From Trichuris trichiura (taxonomy: Eukaryota; Nematoda; Enoplea; Trichinellida; Trichuridae): a stretch of DNA of 64,000 nt. The stretch lies in NCBI GenBank assembly GCA_037903355.1, contig JBAJFE010000009.1:930001-994000 (forward strand), written 5' to 3'. Under the pieces are notes generated by a model. It did no database searches. It was not told where the DNA came from and worked only from the letters and a program-made list of their open reading frames with translations. This document shows, piece after piece, positions 22,990 through 35,560 of the stretch. How positions within the stretch are numbered: position 1 is the first letter of the stretch; each line of letters opens with the position of its first letter. The position numbers and the translations under genes are program-made.

Positions 22990-25184
22990 TTAGTCGAACG
23001 GACCTCGATTAAGGTCCCCTTCAGACTTGTACTTACGAAGCCCTCGCGCGTAGACGCTGGTCTTTGTTGACGATTTTTCATCACCAGAAAGTCCAAGCGA
23101 AGTGCAAATAAGTCGAACAGTGGTACCAAGACTAAAGCACGCATTAAGTTCAAGCAACCGTTGGGTTGCAGGATCCATTTCGGCGTCTCTGCAAGCGCTT
23201 TTTTTTCATTTTATTGAACACAAGTTTATGGATGCTCACCTCAGCATAAAAGACTTTTTATTTTCCTCCTCGGAGGCAAAGAAGTCACACCATGTTGACG
23301 AACCTTCGTCGGAAGAAACGATTGGAGATTTATAAATCGACTTTGGCGGTTCGGGAGGTGTAAGACCATTCGATGGGGCCGATTCGGTCACCGAAGCAGT
23401 CCGCTTCGATGGTGCTTGTCGATTTATTTGTTGTTGCAACTGTTGAATATGAGTCATTGTTGAAGTCAACGCCGTACCTGCTCGTCTCAGACCGCCCAGG
23501 TGACTTATCAACTCTAAAACACAAAGTGTTAGGCTAGGAGGGCATAACTAAGGTGATACAACTTTTCGTACTATATAAGATTGCTAGAATAACGTAATTA
23601 CAACCTGCACCCTCAGTAAATGTATATTCGCCATCTAAAGGACGAAAGTAGTTGTGCTAAACCTAAGGGTTTGTGGACAGTACGCTGTGAAGAACTAACC
23701 TGACATCAAACCGGCGATAGGATCCCCGTCTCTGGTTGCATTGTTTTGCTGAGCGGATTGATGCCCCAAGCGACGAGAAGACCGAAAATGGGTACCTCTG
23801 GAAGAGCCTGAACGCCTACTCGGACGAGCTTCCTCTGGTTGGATGAACTCCAAACTGAAAAAATATATAAAACCATATAAGGAGACGAAGTTGACAATAA
23901 TACCGACGATTCGTTATTACCGAGTATGCTCCGTGCCAATATGAGCAACCAAATCTTCGGTCATAAGATTTGTATCGCCACTTTGGATGGATGCGCATAT
24001 TGGGCACATTACAGCGCAACCGGCGTCTCCGTGCTCCTGCAGTACATGGTCGCACAACGTGCTCTCCGTATGTCCCATATCACCGCAATAAGGGCAAGTA
24101 AACGATCGCGGCATGTAGGGATTTTCCGCGCCATCTCCACCGAATATCAAATCTAAAATTTTACTAATCAGTCACTTCGTTGAAAATTCATTTTTCTCGC
24201 AGGGATAACACAATAGCAAAACATAACTTTATACATGCAACTTGCTATGGAGCACTATTCGTCTACGAACACCTTTTACGGAATTAAAAGCGGTTTTTGC
24301 GAAAACTGAACTAGTTTGATTTAAGCAAAAATTATTTATTACCAGCCTAAAACGGCGCGAAAAAAAGAAAATGCATTGCGATTATTTAAAGGAACGTTTC
24401 GCCGCACTGCTACAGAATGAATAGGTTAATTATTTGCAGGTTACACAACTACCAAAACTATTGCAAAACAAAGTTTTATCGAGTAAACAGCTACTTCGAA
24501 ATATTATTAGCTTTACACGCTAGCCCGTAATGGGAAACGTATGATCGAGGAAAACGGCCGACTAGTAACAGCTAAGATCTAGACTTAAAAGATGGTAGAG
24601 AAGTCATTAAATAAAGCAAAATAAAATTAAGCTACCCTGCCTTTCTGTATCTTAAAAAATACGAAAAGCTCAGCTGAGAATATGATCTGTAATAAATATT
24701 ATTTAGCAGTATAAAATGCTAATATTAACACGTATTATAGCGAAAGTAAGAACTCTAAAACCTTGTTGAAATAGGTAAGAGTAGACAAGAATAAAGTGGA
24801 TATACAGAGACGTGAAATAAGTAAAAAAACAGGTGCTGCTGCTTACCTAACAAATGCAGAATACATAGTAAACGACTTGCAAGGCAAATGTAGGAAGGTG
24901 GCTTCCCTTCCAGAGCTGAATTTAATTTAAATGCGTACCGTAATCATCACGCGTAAGAATGCACTGCATTGGGTGATCGGCCGGGTGGCGTTCTGTACTG
25001 AACCCTTCATTGTAGCATATCTCGCACAGATCGAAGTCAAAACATTTCAGGCACTTCATGCGCCGCCCGGCAAAGTTTTCTCGACCGCAGGAATCACAGG
25101 AGACGCCTTAGCAAATGCTTACAGTTATTGAAGCAACTTCATCATTTCTGACGACTTACCTTCGTGAACATCGCTTCGCGACAT
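22990..25184 (-). CDS. KCMF1: KCMF1 E3 ubiquitin ligase
   Basis: Six exons (25160-25184, 24939-25106, 23921-24152, 23700-23854, 23240-23513, 22990-23188) sum to 1053 nt, 350 aa (human KCMF1 is about 380). Exon 1 supplies MSRSDVHEG; exon 2 the ZZ zinc finger (GVSCDSCGRENFAGRRMKCL, KCFDFDLCEICY, HPMQCILTRDDY). Exon 3 carries the Di19-type C2H2 pair (RSFTCPYCGDMGHTE, VMCPICASIQSGD). Exon 4 ends DPIAGLMS and exon 5 starts ELISHLGGLRRAG, matching the conserved DPIAELLSQLSGVRR-type helix. The C-terminus (FMLRDAEMDPATQRLLEL) resembles the human LTRLNDPKMSETERQ region. KCMF1 works with UBR4 as a ubiquitin ligase that recognises Arg/N-degrons through its ZZ domain and in lysosomal degradation. Intron 2 is 786 bp; the others are short. 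Confidence 0.92.
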
Positions 25185-26923
25185 TTCAGCCCCGATTCAA
25201 ATACACTGCAGTTACCGCCGTTTCGCAACGCGCACGTTGGCGGAACTTACGGCGGGTAATTGATAAGTTTCCCTGAAAAAAAGGTAAAGCAGGTATGCTT
25301 ATCAGATAAGGCAGATTTTCCCCATTTCATACATACCAGGCACACTGTAACTATGAGAAATCACAAAACGAATGCAGGTTCAAATGGCGTTACTTTATTA
25401 TCACTTTCTATTGGACACACTGCGCACATTTCTAAGCTTGCCTTCGTAATTAATTTTCCCTTAGCCTGCCTGACCTTGCTTGATGTTTTTATGTCAATGC
25501 GGAGCTCTGGAAGCGAGTAGTGAATGCCGCATTGTTAATTTTCTTCATCCTTCGCGGATGAGCATGTTAACAAGTAATACGTTAGCGGTTTCTTTAGGCC
25601 ACCTAAGCCTAAACCAGAGCTTAACACAATTGAGACGTTGGTCATGCTTTTTCTATGTAAAGAGAAAATTGCAGACCAACCATACCCAGTGTCGGCGAAT
25701 CTATATTTTAGTTTACGTATAAAAAGCATGAGCAGCGTCTAAACTATTTTGACTTTTGGATTAGGCTTAATTGGCTTGTAGTGGACCAGCAACTGTTAGT
25801 ACTCAAGCAGAATTGTCTCTACACAGCAATGACATAAACGCGGTAAACGGGGTCAAACAGCACACGGAAAAATAGACTGCGCAAATGAGCTTAGGAATGT
25901 GCCTAGTCTCACCGAAAACATTTGCTCAGCAGGAAACGACGTCAAGGTTTCGAAATTCGAACCTGCATTTTTTCAGCAACTTTACTGAACTACAGTATAC
26001 CTTGTAGGGTTGAAATAGGGGCGTTTAAAAATGCACAGCTCGACCTTACGCTAACCTAGCAAAAAGCTAAGAAAAAACTAGCAGATGAATATCACTAAGA
26101 TCGTCGAATATTTCTGTAGGCAAAATGTACTAGTTGCGCGAATCGTACCTGACTATCACAGCTTCGAATATCGGCTGCTGGATGATGATTTGTTACAACT
26201 TCGTATTGAATAGCGATCCGTAGCAGCGCCACTGAGCTCCGAAAACTTATTAAATAAGGAACACTTTAAAATACTGTGTCATCCGGTGAAGAACAACAAA
26301 AATTACGTCCTAGGGTGTGAGAAGTCGCAGTGTAAACAATTACGACAGCGCAGCTAAATAAATAATATTTCTGCGCTGCGGAAAGATCTGTGAATTTACT
26401 CCGCTTTACACTTTGATTGCTGCGGAGTACAATAAATGACTAAGGCATCGAGTTATGGAAAAAAGGGCCCTTTGCCATTGTCTCAAAGCACAAACCCACA
26501 GAAAACTAACAGTTTAAAATATAACTGACAGTTAGACGCGGTAAACTCCCCGTTAATGATAGTCAAGTTCATTACATCATTTCAAATGCAATAATCGCCA
26601 AAAAAATCAAAAGGCAGAATGAAGCTTTTAGAACTTTTTTAGTTCAGATAAAGCTTTTTAAAGTGATGTTCTTATTTTCAATAATAACTTTGCGAGTTCT
26701 AACAAACTATATTAGGTTCATTCGACTTTCGGGGGCACGTTCCCCTCACCAGACGCTGATAAGCGTCGCGGAACAAAAATGCAAGCATTTTACGATCAGT
26801 AAACCCAATTGGTCAACTTACAATAGCTTTTGAGATTCTTAGCATTTATTTGACATTTGGTTACAGCCGACGTAAAACGAACGAGCAGATCTTTACAGCT
26901 TATTTTAGTCAAGTCAGACTAAG
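25185..26923. other. Intergenic between KCMF1 and YJU2B
   Basis: This 1.7 kb should hold the KCMF1 promoter and the YJU2B 3' region. Fragments resembling the MITE interior (GCCACCTAAGCCTAAACC near 25600, TTGGATTAGGCTTAATTGGC near 25757, AACCTGCATTTTTTC near 25962) suggest an old broken copy. No gene supported. Confidence 0.4.
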
Positions 26924-28242
26924 TCAGTCACCGGAACTGTCATCGTCTGTGTAGCACTTTAAAACGTCCAGTCCGTTGCCACTTTGACTGTCTTCCAGTT
27001 CATTTTTAGGCTTCACAGCGCTGCCCAAAATTTTAGCAAAGCCGTCCAACTCATGATCCAATTTGGAAATTTTTCGTTGATCACATGCCACCGAAATCTG
27101 ACCTTTTAAGTACCCGACTTGGCGTTCTTTACTTAAGAATCCTCGCATAGCTGTCGGAGTGGAATTACTTCTACTTCTCCTTCGAGATGTACATGGATTG
27201 GCAAATATAGATTCGTTCATAATTCGTTCCTGGGCAGCCGTAAGGCTTTCATCAAGGGCTGCAAATAAGTAGTAACGAGTAGAACGTATACAAATTGATA
27301 CAACTACCCACTTTCACTGGTTCTGTACTGAGCAATCATAGACGCCAATTTTCGATCGGTTTCGCTTTCTACCGTTAAAGGAATGTCAAGCGAAAACTTT
27401 TTTCGCAAGGCATCGTCCGCCTCTTTTTGCGCTTTTATCTCCTTTTTCTTTACCTTAACACATTCGTCGACCACTTAGCCTGCCGAAGTTCTCTATCGTA
27501 TTGACGAAACGGCTAACCCGAAACGCGCGACGCAGTTCCTGATTCAAAGCGAAATCATCCTTCCATTTCTCCTTAAATTGTTTCAATCGTTCAAGTTCGG
27601 GAGCAGCCGATTTCAGCTTTGCTTGATCCAGTTCGCCATGCTCCAATTTGTACATTGCATCCGCGCTGAGCTTATTGCTCGTTGTTCTTTCTAAAACAGG
27701 GCAATTTTTGTATTGCAAAACCAATTGACTCTTCGGCTCACCAACGGAGCAAACTTGCTCATTTTCAGCCATATTCCATCTGCGCTCTTGCCGCCGCAGT
27801 CCGCTAACAAGTTCATAATCGAAATTCTAAAAACGGACTACGCCTTATAAATTTTCAACGCTTACGCAGCTTACTTTCGGATCTGTCTTAATCTCAAAAT
27901 GATTATCGCATAGATGGCACTTCATTCGGAACTGATATATTGGAGTGCTATAGTAGTTGCCAACTTTCTTTTTTTCCGCATTGTAGCGGACGCCCATGCC
28001 GATATGATTGTTGCACCCTTCGCACCAGACGTTGAACGGCATTTCAAAGCGGATGATAAGAATTCCCAAGTGAAGCTTGCGCGCCCTTTCGCGTAGGGCG
28101 TGAGTGCCCTGCCATTTGTTGAGGCCGCCTTTGCGAGGATCATAGTCGGGCGGATAATATTTGTTTGTCCCTTTACGTTCACCCTAAATCCCAAGTGGTT
28201 AAAGAAACCATCAAAACGACAAAACAAGAAGGAACAAACCAT
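26924..28242 (-). CDS. YJU2B: Splicing factor YJU2B (CCDC130)
   Basis: Five coding exons (28240-28242, 27875-28183, 27518-27826, 27312-27453, 26924-27258) sum to 1098 nt, 365 aa. After the initiator Met the sequence runs GERKGTNKYYPPDYDP, ARKLHLGILIIRFEMPFNVW, the zinc ligands CEGC and CHLC, and GVRYNAEKKKVGNYYSTPIY. These are hallmark YJU2/CWC16 sequences, closer to CCDC130 than to CCDC94 because of KGTNKYYPPD and the ADAMYKLEHGE / DDFALNQELRRAFR segment. The protein ends in an acidic DDDSSGD like the human tail. YJU2-family proteins join the spliceosome around the first catalytic step. The coding part of exon 1 is the ATG alone, followed by a 56-nt intron. Confidence 0.93.
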
Positions 28243-28519
28243 TTTGCGAAGAAAACTCCGAACTGCACCAACTATGAGAAAACGTAAACTGTTTGCAGGT
28301 TTGTCATACTGTAATAGAAACCCAGAGATCGTTTTCGCCCTTTCTCTTAAGCAACAAACTCTAGAAAAAAAAGAAAGTTAAATTTTTCTCGTAACATTTT
28401 TTTGCAACTGATACTTTAATACAACGCGCTGCAAAACATTTTTTATTTTGTAAATGTTGGGGAACTTGAAGTTCTGTTATAAACAGTATTTCCAAAATCT
28501 TGTTCAAAGAGTAACTTAG
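28243..28519. promoter_or_regulatory. YJU2B 5' flank
   Basis: About 280 bp between the YJU2B initiator codon and the first block of the tandem array. It must contain the YJU2B 5' UTR and at least part of its promoter. No TATA box at a typical distance was recognised. Confidence 0.3.
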
Positions 28520-29732
28520 CAGAACCGTAACAGCGCTACACAAACAGTTTACTTCACACTCCAGTCAGAAGACAACGAATGACTATACTGGTACTGGATA
28601 GGTAGCTATATATCGTACAGTATCCTTTTTTGGTACTTAAGTAACAAGGGCAGTCGCGGCCGCTACAGGTTAGGCCAGCAAATTGTGTTTCCTTTTTATG
28701 TTCTGTTTTGCTGTTTTGCATTTAACGTTTTCAAAATGCTGTACTTTTAATGAAGTTACGAAGTATCCAAACTTCGTTGCTCAGTAAAGTTATGGCTCTT
28801 TCCGCAGTGGCACAGCCACTCTCGTTGTGAAATCGCTGTTACAGCGACTACAGATTTGCGTAGACTGCTTTACCATACACTCAACAGAACGCAACGTAAT
28901 GCCCGACACACAGCAGTATAGTCATTAGTCTTCAGGTGCATATAGTACAGTATGAGGAGGTATAGAAACCATAACATATTTGAACATTTATTAAAACGAA
29001 TCATTTCCCCAAACAATTTACCTAATCGAACTGTCGTTAAGCTATTGTATTATTTTTTGTGAATTCGTATCACTTTCTTCAGCTCGCAACTACACTGCAC
29101 CTTGCCTCCGCTACTGCTAAACGACGCATAGTAATTTTGTCAACAGTCCTACGGACAATCTAATTCCAATTTAAGCTTTAAATTTTAAACATTCATGCCC
29201 AAGCAATTAGTTCTATTAAGCGCTGAGCGTCGCTCCAAATCCATGTGCATTGCCAATGTTGCCTAAGAAAACAAAAAATGCTGCGTAGCTTCAAAAATCT
29301 CGAATGATGCTCAATAGCAGACTGTATTTTTGAACAGACCTGCTCAGTCTAGCGAAAGTTATTAGAGCGGGAAAGACATTTCGATCGGGCTGCAACGGAA
29401 GCAACACTCCGGAATTAAAAATAAAAATGTAAAGCAATTTTTAAAATTCAGTTCGATACTTATGGCGGTCAGTTACAATCGGAAAGCTTCATCTGTCGTT
29501 TTAATAAATCGCATCTTTAGTTCGTTATGTACAAAACCAATTCATACACGCTCGTAGAACGGCGGCGCGCGCAAGCAGTTTAAAATTTTTGTAAATTTCT
29601 TGCAGACAGTGCTACGATGGTCAAAGCTGCAGACAATGCTGTAAATGATAAGCAGGTTGAGCCTGCACACTCTTTATACACTGAACTCCTCACGCTGGAG
29701 AGCGTCAGTTTATACGTGCGAGAGTACTGAGA

Positions 29733-30098
29733 ATGGTTGTTTTGGCAGCGATTCCGCTGATGATTTTTCTCTTCATCTGCACCTGGATCATCCACGTGCG
29801 GGTTAAACGCATCGCGGCAACTGAGCCAAACACTGTGGGACAGCGAAGTGATCCGCCCGCCCCGTCGACAAGAAGCCGCCACAGACCACCGGGCCGCAAA
29901 GGACTGCGCCGTCGTCTAGCGCGCTTGCGTCGGGTGAACCGGCTTCGGAGACGCAGTCGGAAAGCCAGCTCCGTGGAAGAGCAAGAGTCAGAAGAAAATG
30001 AATATACTTCCTCTGACAGAGAAAGAGTACAAATTGTTATACGTTCTGAAACGGACATTTTCATTTCTGTTTTCTTCCCCGCTTTTAACAATAAATGA
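29733..30098 (+). CDS. Array ORF, copy 1: small membrane protein with Arg-rich tail (unrecognised)
   Basis: 121-aa frame. Residues 4-20 (LAAIPLMIFLFICTWII) form a single hydrophobic helix, followed by a strongly basic region (GLRRRLARLRR, RLRRRSRK) and a Ser/Glu-rich stretch (SVEEQESEENEYTSSD), ending PAFNNK. The topology would be a short lumenal N-terminus and cytoplasmic basic tail. Two AATAAA signals overlap or follow the stop (30090, 30105). The homologous positions in copies 2 and 3 lack about 115 bp of the Arg-rich part and are in a different frame, so whether this frame is the functional one is uncertain. No family recognised. Confidence 0.4.
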   Translation: MVVLAAIPLMIFLFICTWIIHVRVKRIAATEPNTVGQRSDPPAPSTRSRHRPPGRKGLRRRLARLRRVNRLRRRSRKASSVEEQESEENEYTSSDRERVQIVIRSETDIFISVFFPAFNNK

Positions 30099-31539
30099 AT
30101 TTGCAATAAAAAGTTGTCCCATTCTGAGTTCATTCTGGTTGTCATGCGGCTTTGTTGCTCTGCTAAGCTACGAGCTATGGGGACCAACAATTTAAGCGAG
30201 CACCTGCTCAACGGTTACAGGCAATCCGATGCTCAGGTAGGAAGACAATGTTATGAGCTCACCTTGAAAACTGCGTACTTGTTGACAGGGGTTCATACAG
30301 TGACAGCGATGTTCATGTTCAGTCCACTCGCTGCACAGACCGCCCCAGTTGCATGCAAGAATAGCGACTCCTTGGAATGTCTAAGCACAGCGTTCCATTG
30401 ACCGTTTTGAGCTTCAAAGAAAAACGAATACCTTTTAAGGGAACTTTTCAGAAATTCAATGGAGCAGCCGAATGAAAAATCCTGACTCACATTCAATTTG
30501 CTTAGGAAGCATAGGTTAGGAATTTCGCTCAGCCGGAACATTAAATCTAAGCGTATCACTTCATTGATGTATGTTCCGAGCGGGATACATACAACTTAAG
30601 TTGCTTACATTAACATTGTTCCTTTCAGCAAAAAGAGGCATAAATTAGCTTTCTAAAAAAAGCGTTCCCATAGAGTGGGTCTTGGGGTTAGGTTTCTCCG
30701 TGCTCTCCATTTGTTCTGTGGAAGACCCGTAACTGATTAGCTTTTGACTTTGCGAAAGAACGCTTATCCAAGCAAAACGAAACAGATGAACCCGAAACAG
30801 GTCTCTCTTTTCTTAGAGCTTAAAATTCCTTTTAAAAAAGTTGTTTTATCTACTCTCTCGAATCCAACGCTAAAAATACCGACCCCGCGCACGATTTCTG
30901 AGAGCAGCAGCTGCTGCCGGGACTTGTTGGCCCATCCGCGGTCTTAAGTCACCTTCCTAGCGGAGCATACACTCTAGAAAATGGCAAAGTCAACCAGAAC
31001 GAAGCACGTACAACAGGAGCATATCTAGCTTTTGTTCAACCGCATTATATTTTGTATAAAACAACTGTTTTATTTACTTTTCAAAACCATCTTTTAAAAA
31101 TAGCGATCCCACGCAAAAAATAATTTTAAATACTACTTCGTATAAATTTTCTCTGACGACTCCGTCAACGCCTTCTGAGTTGTTCGATTCTGCCAGGAAA
31201 TTCGGTTTTCTTCTTGTGCTCACTTCTCCCCCCGTTTTCAAGAATTCTCTTTAATTAAGCTCGCTTTGCGCGTTCTCTTGACTTTATAGGTTGGCAGAGT
31301 ATTTTTAAAAGCATTTCTCCCGTCTTGTAGCTTTACTGTAACTTTAAGTTGTGGTCAGGTTAGGTCGCAAAATATTAGTCATATCGAACGAACATTCCTG
31401 AAATCAAAAGAAGAACGATAGAACAGCGCTCATTAACTGAATAAGCTATAGCAAACTATTAATTTGCGGCGTAGTGCGTCTTTAGCGTGCAAATTGCAGT
31501 ACGAAATGCCGCAGACCTAAGAACCTATTTCTTACGGTG

Positions 31540-31700
31540 TTATAGTCGGTTGTTTTTTAGTCAACGGTCGTTGGTGGTTTGTTGCTCTGGGTTTCTTTGT
31601 CCACCGTCTGTTCGTATGTGTACGCCTCAAGTATGGGTCGTATAAAATGAACAGACTGGGTGGACAGCTAGTGCAGACGATATCGCACCGGGTAAGTACA
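31540..31700 (+). promoter_or_regulatory. Array block with TATA-like motif and conserved 5' splice site, copy 1
   Basis: TCGTATAAAATGAACAGACT is followed about 30 nt later by a GTAAGTAC donor. The same arrangement (GTATAAAATGGACAGACG then GTAAGTTG) recurs at 35,505-35,560 in copy 2. It could be a short first exon (ATG plus 14-16 codons, then a donor) or a promoter with its ATG coincidental. The donor is preserved while the codons between have drifted. Confidence 0.3.
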
Positions 31701-31842
31701 TCTCTTCTTGTTCCTAGGGCAGCTGAAAGAAATAGTAGTTTTCGGGCATATTCGCTCGCGATCGCTATCCACCTTGTCTCATGCATTTATGATTAGCGAG
31801 TGATGTTACCAACCACTTTTCCGTGGTTTCCTTCGCATAAGA

Positions 31843-31989
31843 TGAAAGTAACAGATGCTTTTAATCGTGCTCGAATTAACAAACGGTGCTTTCGGGCATA
31901 CGCCGCTTAATGTCACTGCGACGACAGCGCGACATCGGTAAAGCTCCATCTATTAATTCTTGTGCATTTAAAAGCATCTGTTACTTTTA
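31843..31989. repeat. Inverted repeat inside array unit, copy 1
   Basis: GAAAGTAACAGATGCTTTTA at the left and TAAAAGCATCTGTTACTTTT at the right are reverse complements, separated by about 105 bp. The same pair occurs in copy 2 (about 35,709-35,855). Could be an old MITE inserted before the array was duplicated, or a structural element of the unit. Confidence 0.65.
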
Positions 31990-33349
31990 TGTCGCGCCCA
32001 TTAAACAGCAGCAAAGCCGTAAGTGACGGCATGATTCGTGGCACCTGTAACCAAAAAGGTTCGATCTTAAAACGTGTGGTTAGTACTTATATTTTATTGC
32101 CTAAAATTCAATAATTGTTCCACTCAATTTAAAGTCTTCCGTACAGCTTTTAAGCGTTGGAAGCGTCCTAAGCTGCGTAGTTTCCATTCAAAAAACGTTG
32201 TTACGCATTTTGTTGTTATGCTTAGACTAGGTACCATTTTGTCGGTGCGCCGCTCATTTCTGTCAATAATTATTTTTAAGCTGACTACCGAAACGCGTTG
32301 TTTTGCATTTAACGTTTTTCATAAAGTCGTTCTCTCAATGAAGTAAGGAAGTGTCCCAATTTCGTTGCTCGAGAAATTTATTATTCCTTCCGCTGTGGTA
32401 CGCCGCTCTCGTTGCTGAACTGCTGTTACGACAACTACAAATGTTGCGTAGACTACTATAGACTCAACGTAACGCAACGTGATGCTCGGCAAACACACAG
32501 CAGTACAACCATTAATCTTCAGGTACAAATAGTACAGCGAGAAGTAGCATAGAAATCTTAACATATTTGAGCGCTTATTAAAACGGAACCTTTCCCCAAA
32601 CAATTCACCTAATCCAGCTGCCATTAAACTGTTGTATTATTTTTATGAATTCCTGTTATTTTGACCTGCTCGCAACTGCAGTACAGCTTGACTCTGCTAC
32701 TGCTAAATGAAGCTTCGTAATTTTGTCAACAGTCCTACGGGCAATGTAATTCCAATTTATGCTTTAAATTTTCAGCATTCATGTTCAAGCAATATGCTTC
32801 ATTCAACGCTGAACGTATCTCAAAATGCATGCATTGCCAACGCTGCCTAAGAAAAAAATGCTGTGTAGCTTCAAAAATTTCGAATAATGCTGAATAGCAG
32901 ACTATTTTTGAACAGAATTCTTCAGCCCAACGAAGGTTCTTAGAGCGGGCAAGTCATTTCCGTCGGGCTGGAACGGAAGCAACACTTCGGCATTAAAAAA
33001 AAATTAGTTCGTTACGTATGGCGGTCAGTTGCAAGCGGAAAGCTTAATCTGTCGTTTCAATAAATCGCATCTCTAGCTCGTTATGTACAAAAACGAATTT
33101 ATACACGCTCGTAGAACGGCGGCGCGCGAAAACAGTTTAAAATTTTTGTAAACTCCGGGCGGCCAGTGCTAGGATACTCAAAACTGCCGACAATGCTGTA
33201 AACGATAAGCAGGTTGAGTCCGCAGCTTCTTTATAATCTGAACTACTTTTTTAGGCTGTTCACCAGTATACGGTTCCTACGTTGTGAAGCATACTCTGTT
33301 CCAGAATGCAGAATTTTGAGACGACGCTCTTGAAAATCAGGTTCTTAAT

Positions 33350-33544
33350 ATGCAACTGGATCTGCCACGTCCTGGACAAATGCCTCAGCGCACAGGCTTC
33401 AGGGACGCAGTCGCAATGGCAGCCCGGTGGAAGAGTCATAAGAAAAAAAACTTACTACCTCTGACGGAGGAACACAAATTATCGTGCGTTCTGGATTGTA
33501 CATTATTCATTTTTGTTTCTTTTGCCGGTTTTAACAGTAAATGA
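33350..33544 (+). pseudogene. Array ORF, copy 2 (frame-shifted relative to copy 1)
   Basis: 64-aa frame starting MQLDLPRPGQMPQRTGF and containing RWKSHKKKNLLPLTEE and ending FAGFNSK. By nucleotide alignment the first part is in a different frame from the 121-aa copy-1 ORF, while the last dozen codons return to it, so small indels separate the copies. AATAAA-like signals follow the stop as in copy 1. It could be a decayed copy, or the copy-1 frame may be the accidental one. Confidence 0.4.
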
Positions 33545-35504
33545 ATTTGTAATAAAAAGTTTTTTCCTGTTACGAGTTCCTTCTTGTTGTCTTGTGGTTT
33601 TGTTGGTTTGCTAAGCTACGAACTATTGGGGGGAAATAGGTTGAGCGGCTTTTAGCGAGCAACTGTTCAGCAGATACAGGCAAAGCTATGCTCAGGTTGG
33701 AAGACAATGTTATGATCTCAGTTTGAAAACTGCGTATGTGTCAACAGGGGTTCGTAAGGTGACGATGATGTTCATGCTCAATCAACCCGCTGTACAGACC
33801 GGCCCAGTTGCGTGCTAGAATAATTCGCTTTCGGTTCTGTAACAGTCACGTTAGCTATAACGCAGCGATTGGCCTAGTATGTCCTAGCACTGCGTCCCAT
33901 TGGTCATAAAGAAAAACGAACGCCTTTTAAGGAAACTTTTCAGACATTCAATGGTACAGGCGGATGAAAAATGCTGACTTAACATCCAAATTTCCTTAAG
34001 AAGCATACGTTATGAATTTCCCTTAGGCGGACCGTTAGGTCCAAGTGTCTTACTTGATTGATGTATTTTCCAAGCGGAAAACATGCAACTTAATTTCCTT
34101 ACATTAACATTGTTTGTTACAGAAAAAAGAGCCAATAATTAGCTTTTTAAACAAAGCATTCCCCCACAGTTGGCTTTGGGGTTAGGTTTGTCAGTGCTCT
34201 CTATTTGTTCTTTGGAAGACCCGTAACTTATTAGCTTCCGACTTTGGGAAACAAGGCTTATTCAAGCAAAACGAAAGAGATGAACCTGAAACAGGTCTGT
34301 CTCTTCTTAAAGCTTAAAATTCCCTGTAAAACAGTTGTTCTGTCTACTTTGTCGAATAAAACGCGGAAAACACAGATCCCGCGCACGACTTCTGAGAGCA
34401 GCAGCTGCTGGTGGGACCTGTGGGCCCATCCGCGGTCTTCAGTCACCTTCAGCGCGGAGTACCCACTCTACAAAGTGGTAAAATCAAGCAGAACGAAACA
34501 GGTAAACAAGGAGCATATCTATCTTTTGTTGAACGGTAATATTTTGTGTGAAACAACTGTTTTATTAACTTTTTTAAATTTCACGGTAAAAATAGCGGTC
34601 CGGTGCACAGTTCCTCACGTAAGGATTGGCTCATAAATGTTGTGCTTCATTTCAGTGTTTTCACGCCGCTCCTCCAAAAAGCGCTGTCCCCGGCAATTGC
34701 TAACCAAAGGAGATGAAGAGTGAGGAAGTCTGTCTTTTTGTTAAACCTTAATATCCTGTAGCAAATAACTGTTTGATGTACTTTTTAAAATTGAACCTCC
34801 AAAATACAGGTCCCGCGCAAAAAGACCTGCTGAATACTGGTCTGTATATACTTTCTCTGAGGTCTTCATCAACGCCTTTTGCGTTGCTGGTTTTTTAGCA
34901 GAACCGTAAGAGCGTTACATAACCACTTTACTACACACGCAAGACAGAAGACAACCAAAGACCGCACTGGCACTGAATAGATAGGCTTATGACATCAGCT
35001 ATCCCTCTTTGATACTTAAGTAACAAGCGCGGTCGCACCCGCTACAGGTTCCGCCAGCAAATTGTGTTTCTTCTTTAGGATCCGTTTTCTCCGTTCTCAA
35101 GGGTTCCTTTTAATTAATGTCACTTCGTAGGTTCTTTTGATTTTCAAGTTTGGCACGGTATTTTTTAAAACATTTCTCTCGTGTCGTAGCTTCACTGTAA
35201 CTTTAAGTTGTGGTCAGGTTAGTTCGTGATATATTAGCAGTAGCGAACTAACATTCCTGAAATCAAGAGACCAGCGACAGGACAGCGTTCGTTAATTGAA
35301 TAAGCTATAGCACGCTTTTAATTCGCTGCGCAGTGCGTCTTTAGCGCAAAAATTGCATTTCGAAATGCTGCAGACCTAAGAACCTGCGCATCATTCTTAC
35401 GGTCTTACAGTCGGTTGCTTTTAGTCAACTGTCGTTGCTGGGTTTGTTTCCCTGGGTTTCTATGTCCACCGTCTGTTCGTGTGTGTACGCCTCATGTATG
35501 AGTT

Positions 35505-35560
35505 GTATAAAATGGACAGACGTGAGTGGACTGATTCGGCAGACGATATTCTCTGCGGTA
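35505..35560 (+). promoter_or_regulatory. Array block with TATA-like motif and conserved 5' splice site, copy 2
   Basis: TTGTATAAAATGGACAGACG opens a frame MDRREWTDSADDILCG that stops at a GTAAGTTG donor. The homologous block in copy 1 keeps the TATA-like motif, the ATG and the donor, but not the peptide. Confidence 0.3.

Larger units (their letters stand above)
28520..32290. repeat. 3.5-kb tandem array, copy 1
   Basis: Copy 1 of a repeated unit. Landmark blocks that recur in the same order in the other copies: ATTTTTGTAAA-type block at ~29,580, an ORF block (29733-30098), an ATACATACAACTTAA block (~30,590), AGAGTGGGTCTTGGGGTTAG (~30,675), AGCAGCAGCTGCTGCCGGGA (~30,905), ACTTTAAGTTGTGGTCAGGT (~31,340), a TATAAAATGAACAGAC exon-like block (~31,640) and a 20-bp inverted repeat (31,843-31,989). 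The equivalent landmarks in copy 2 are 3.49-3.56 kb downstream. The start is a rearranged junction (its first 200 bp match the end of copies 2 and 3). Confidence 0.8.

Noticed and set aside
22914..23153. Alternative minus-strand frame (LVPLFDLFALRLDFLVMKN) as the KCMF1 C-terminus
   Set aside because: The splice at 23240/23188 leads into the other frame, whose sequence FMLRDAEMDPATQRLLEL resembles the human LTRLNDPKMSETERQ region.
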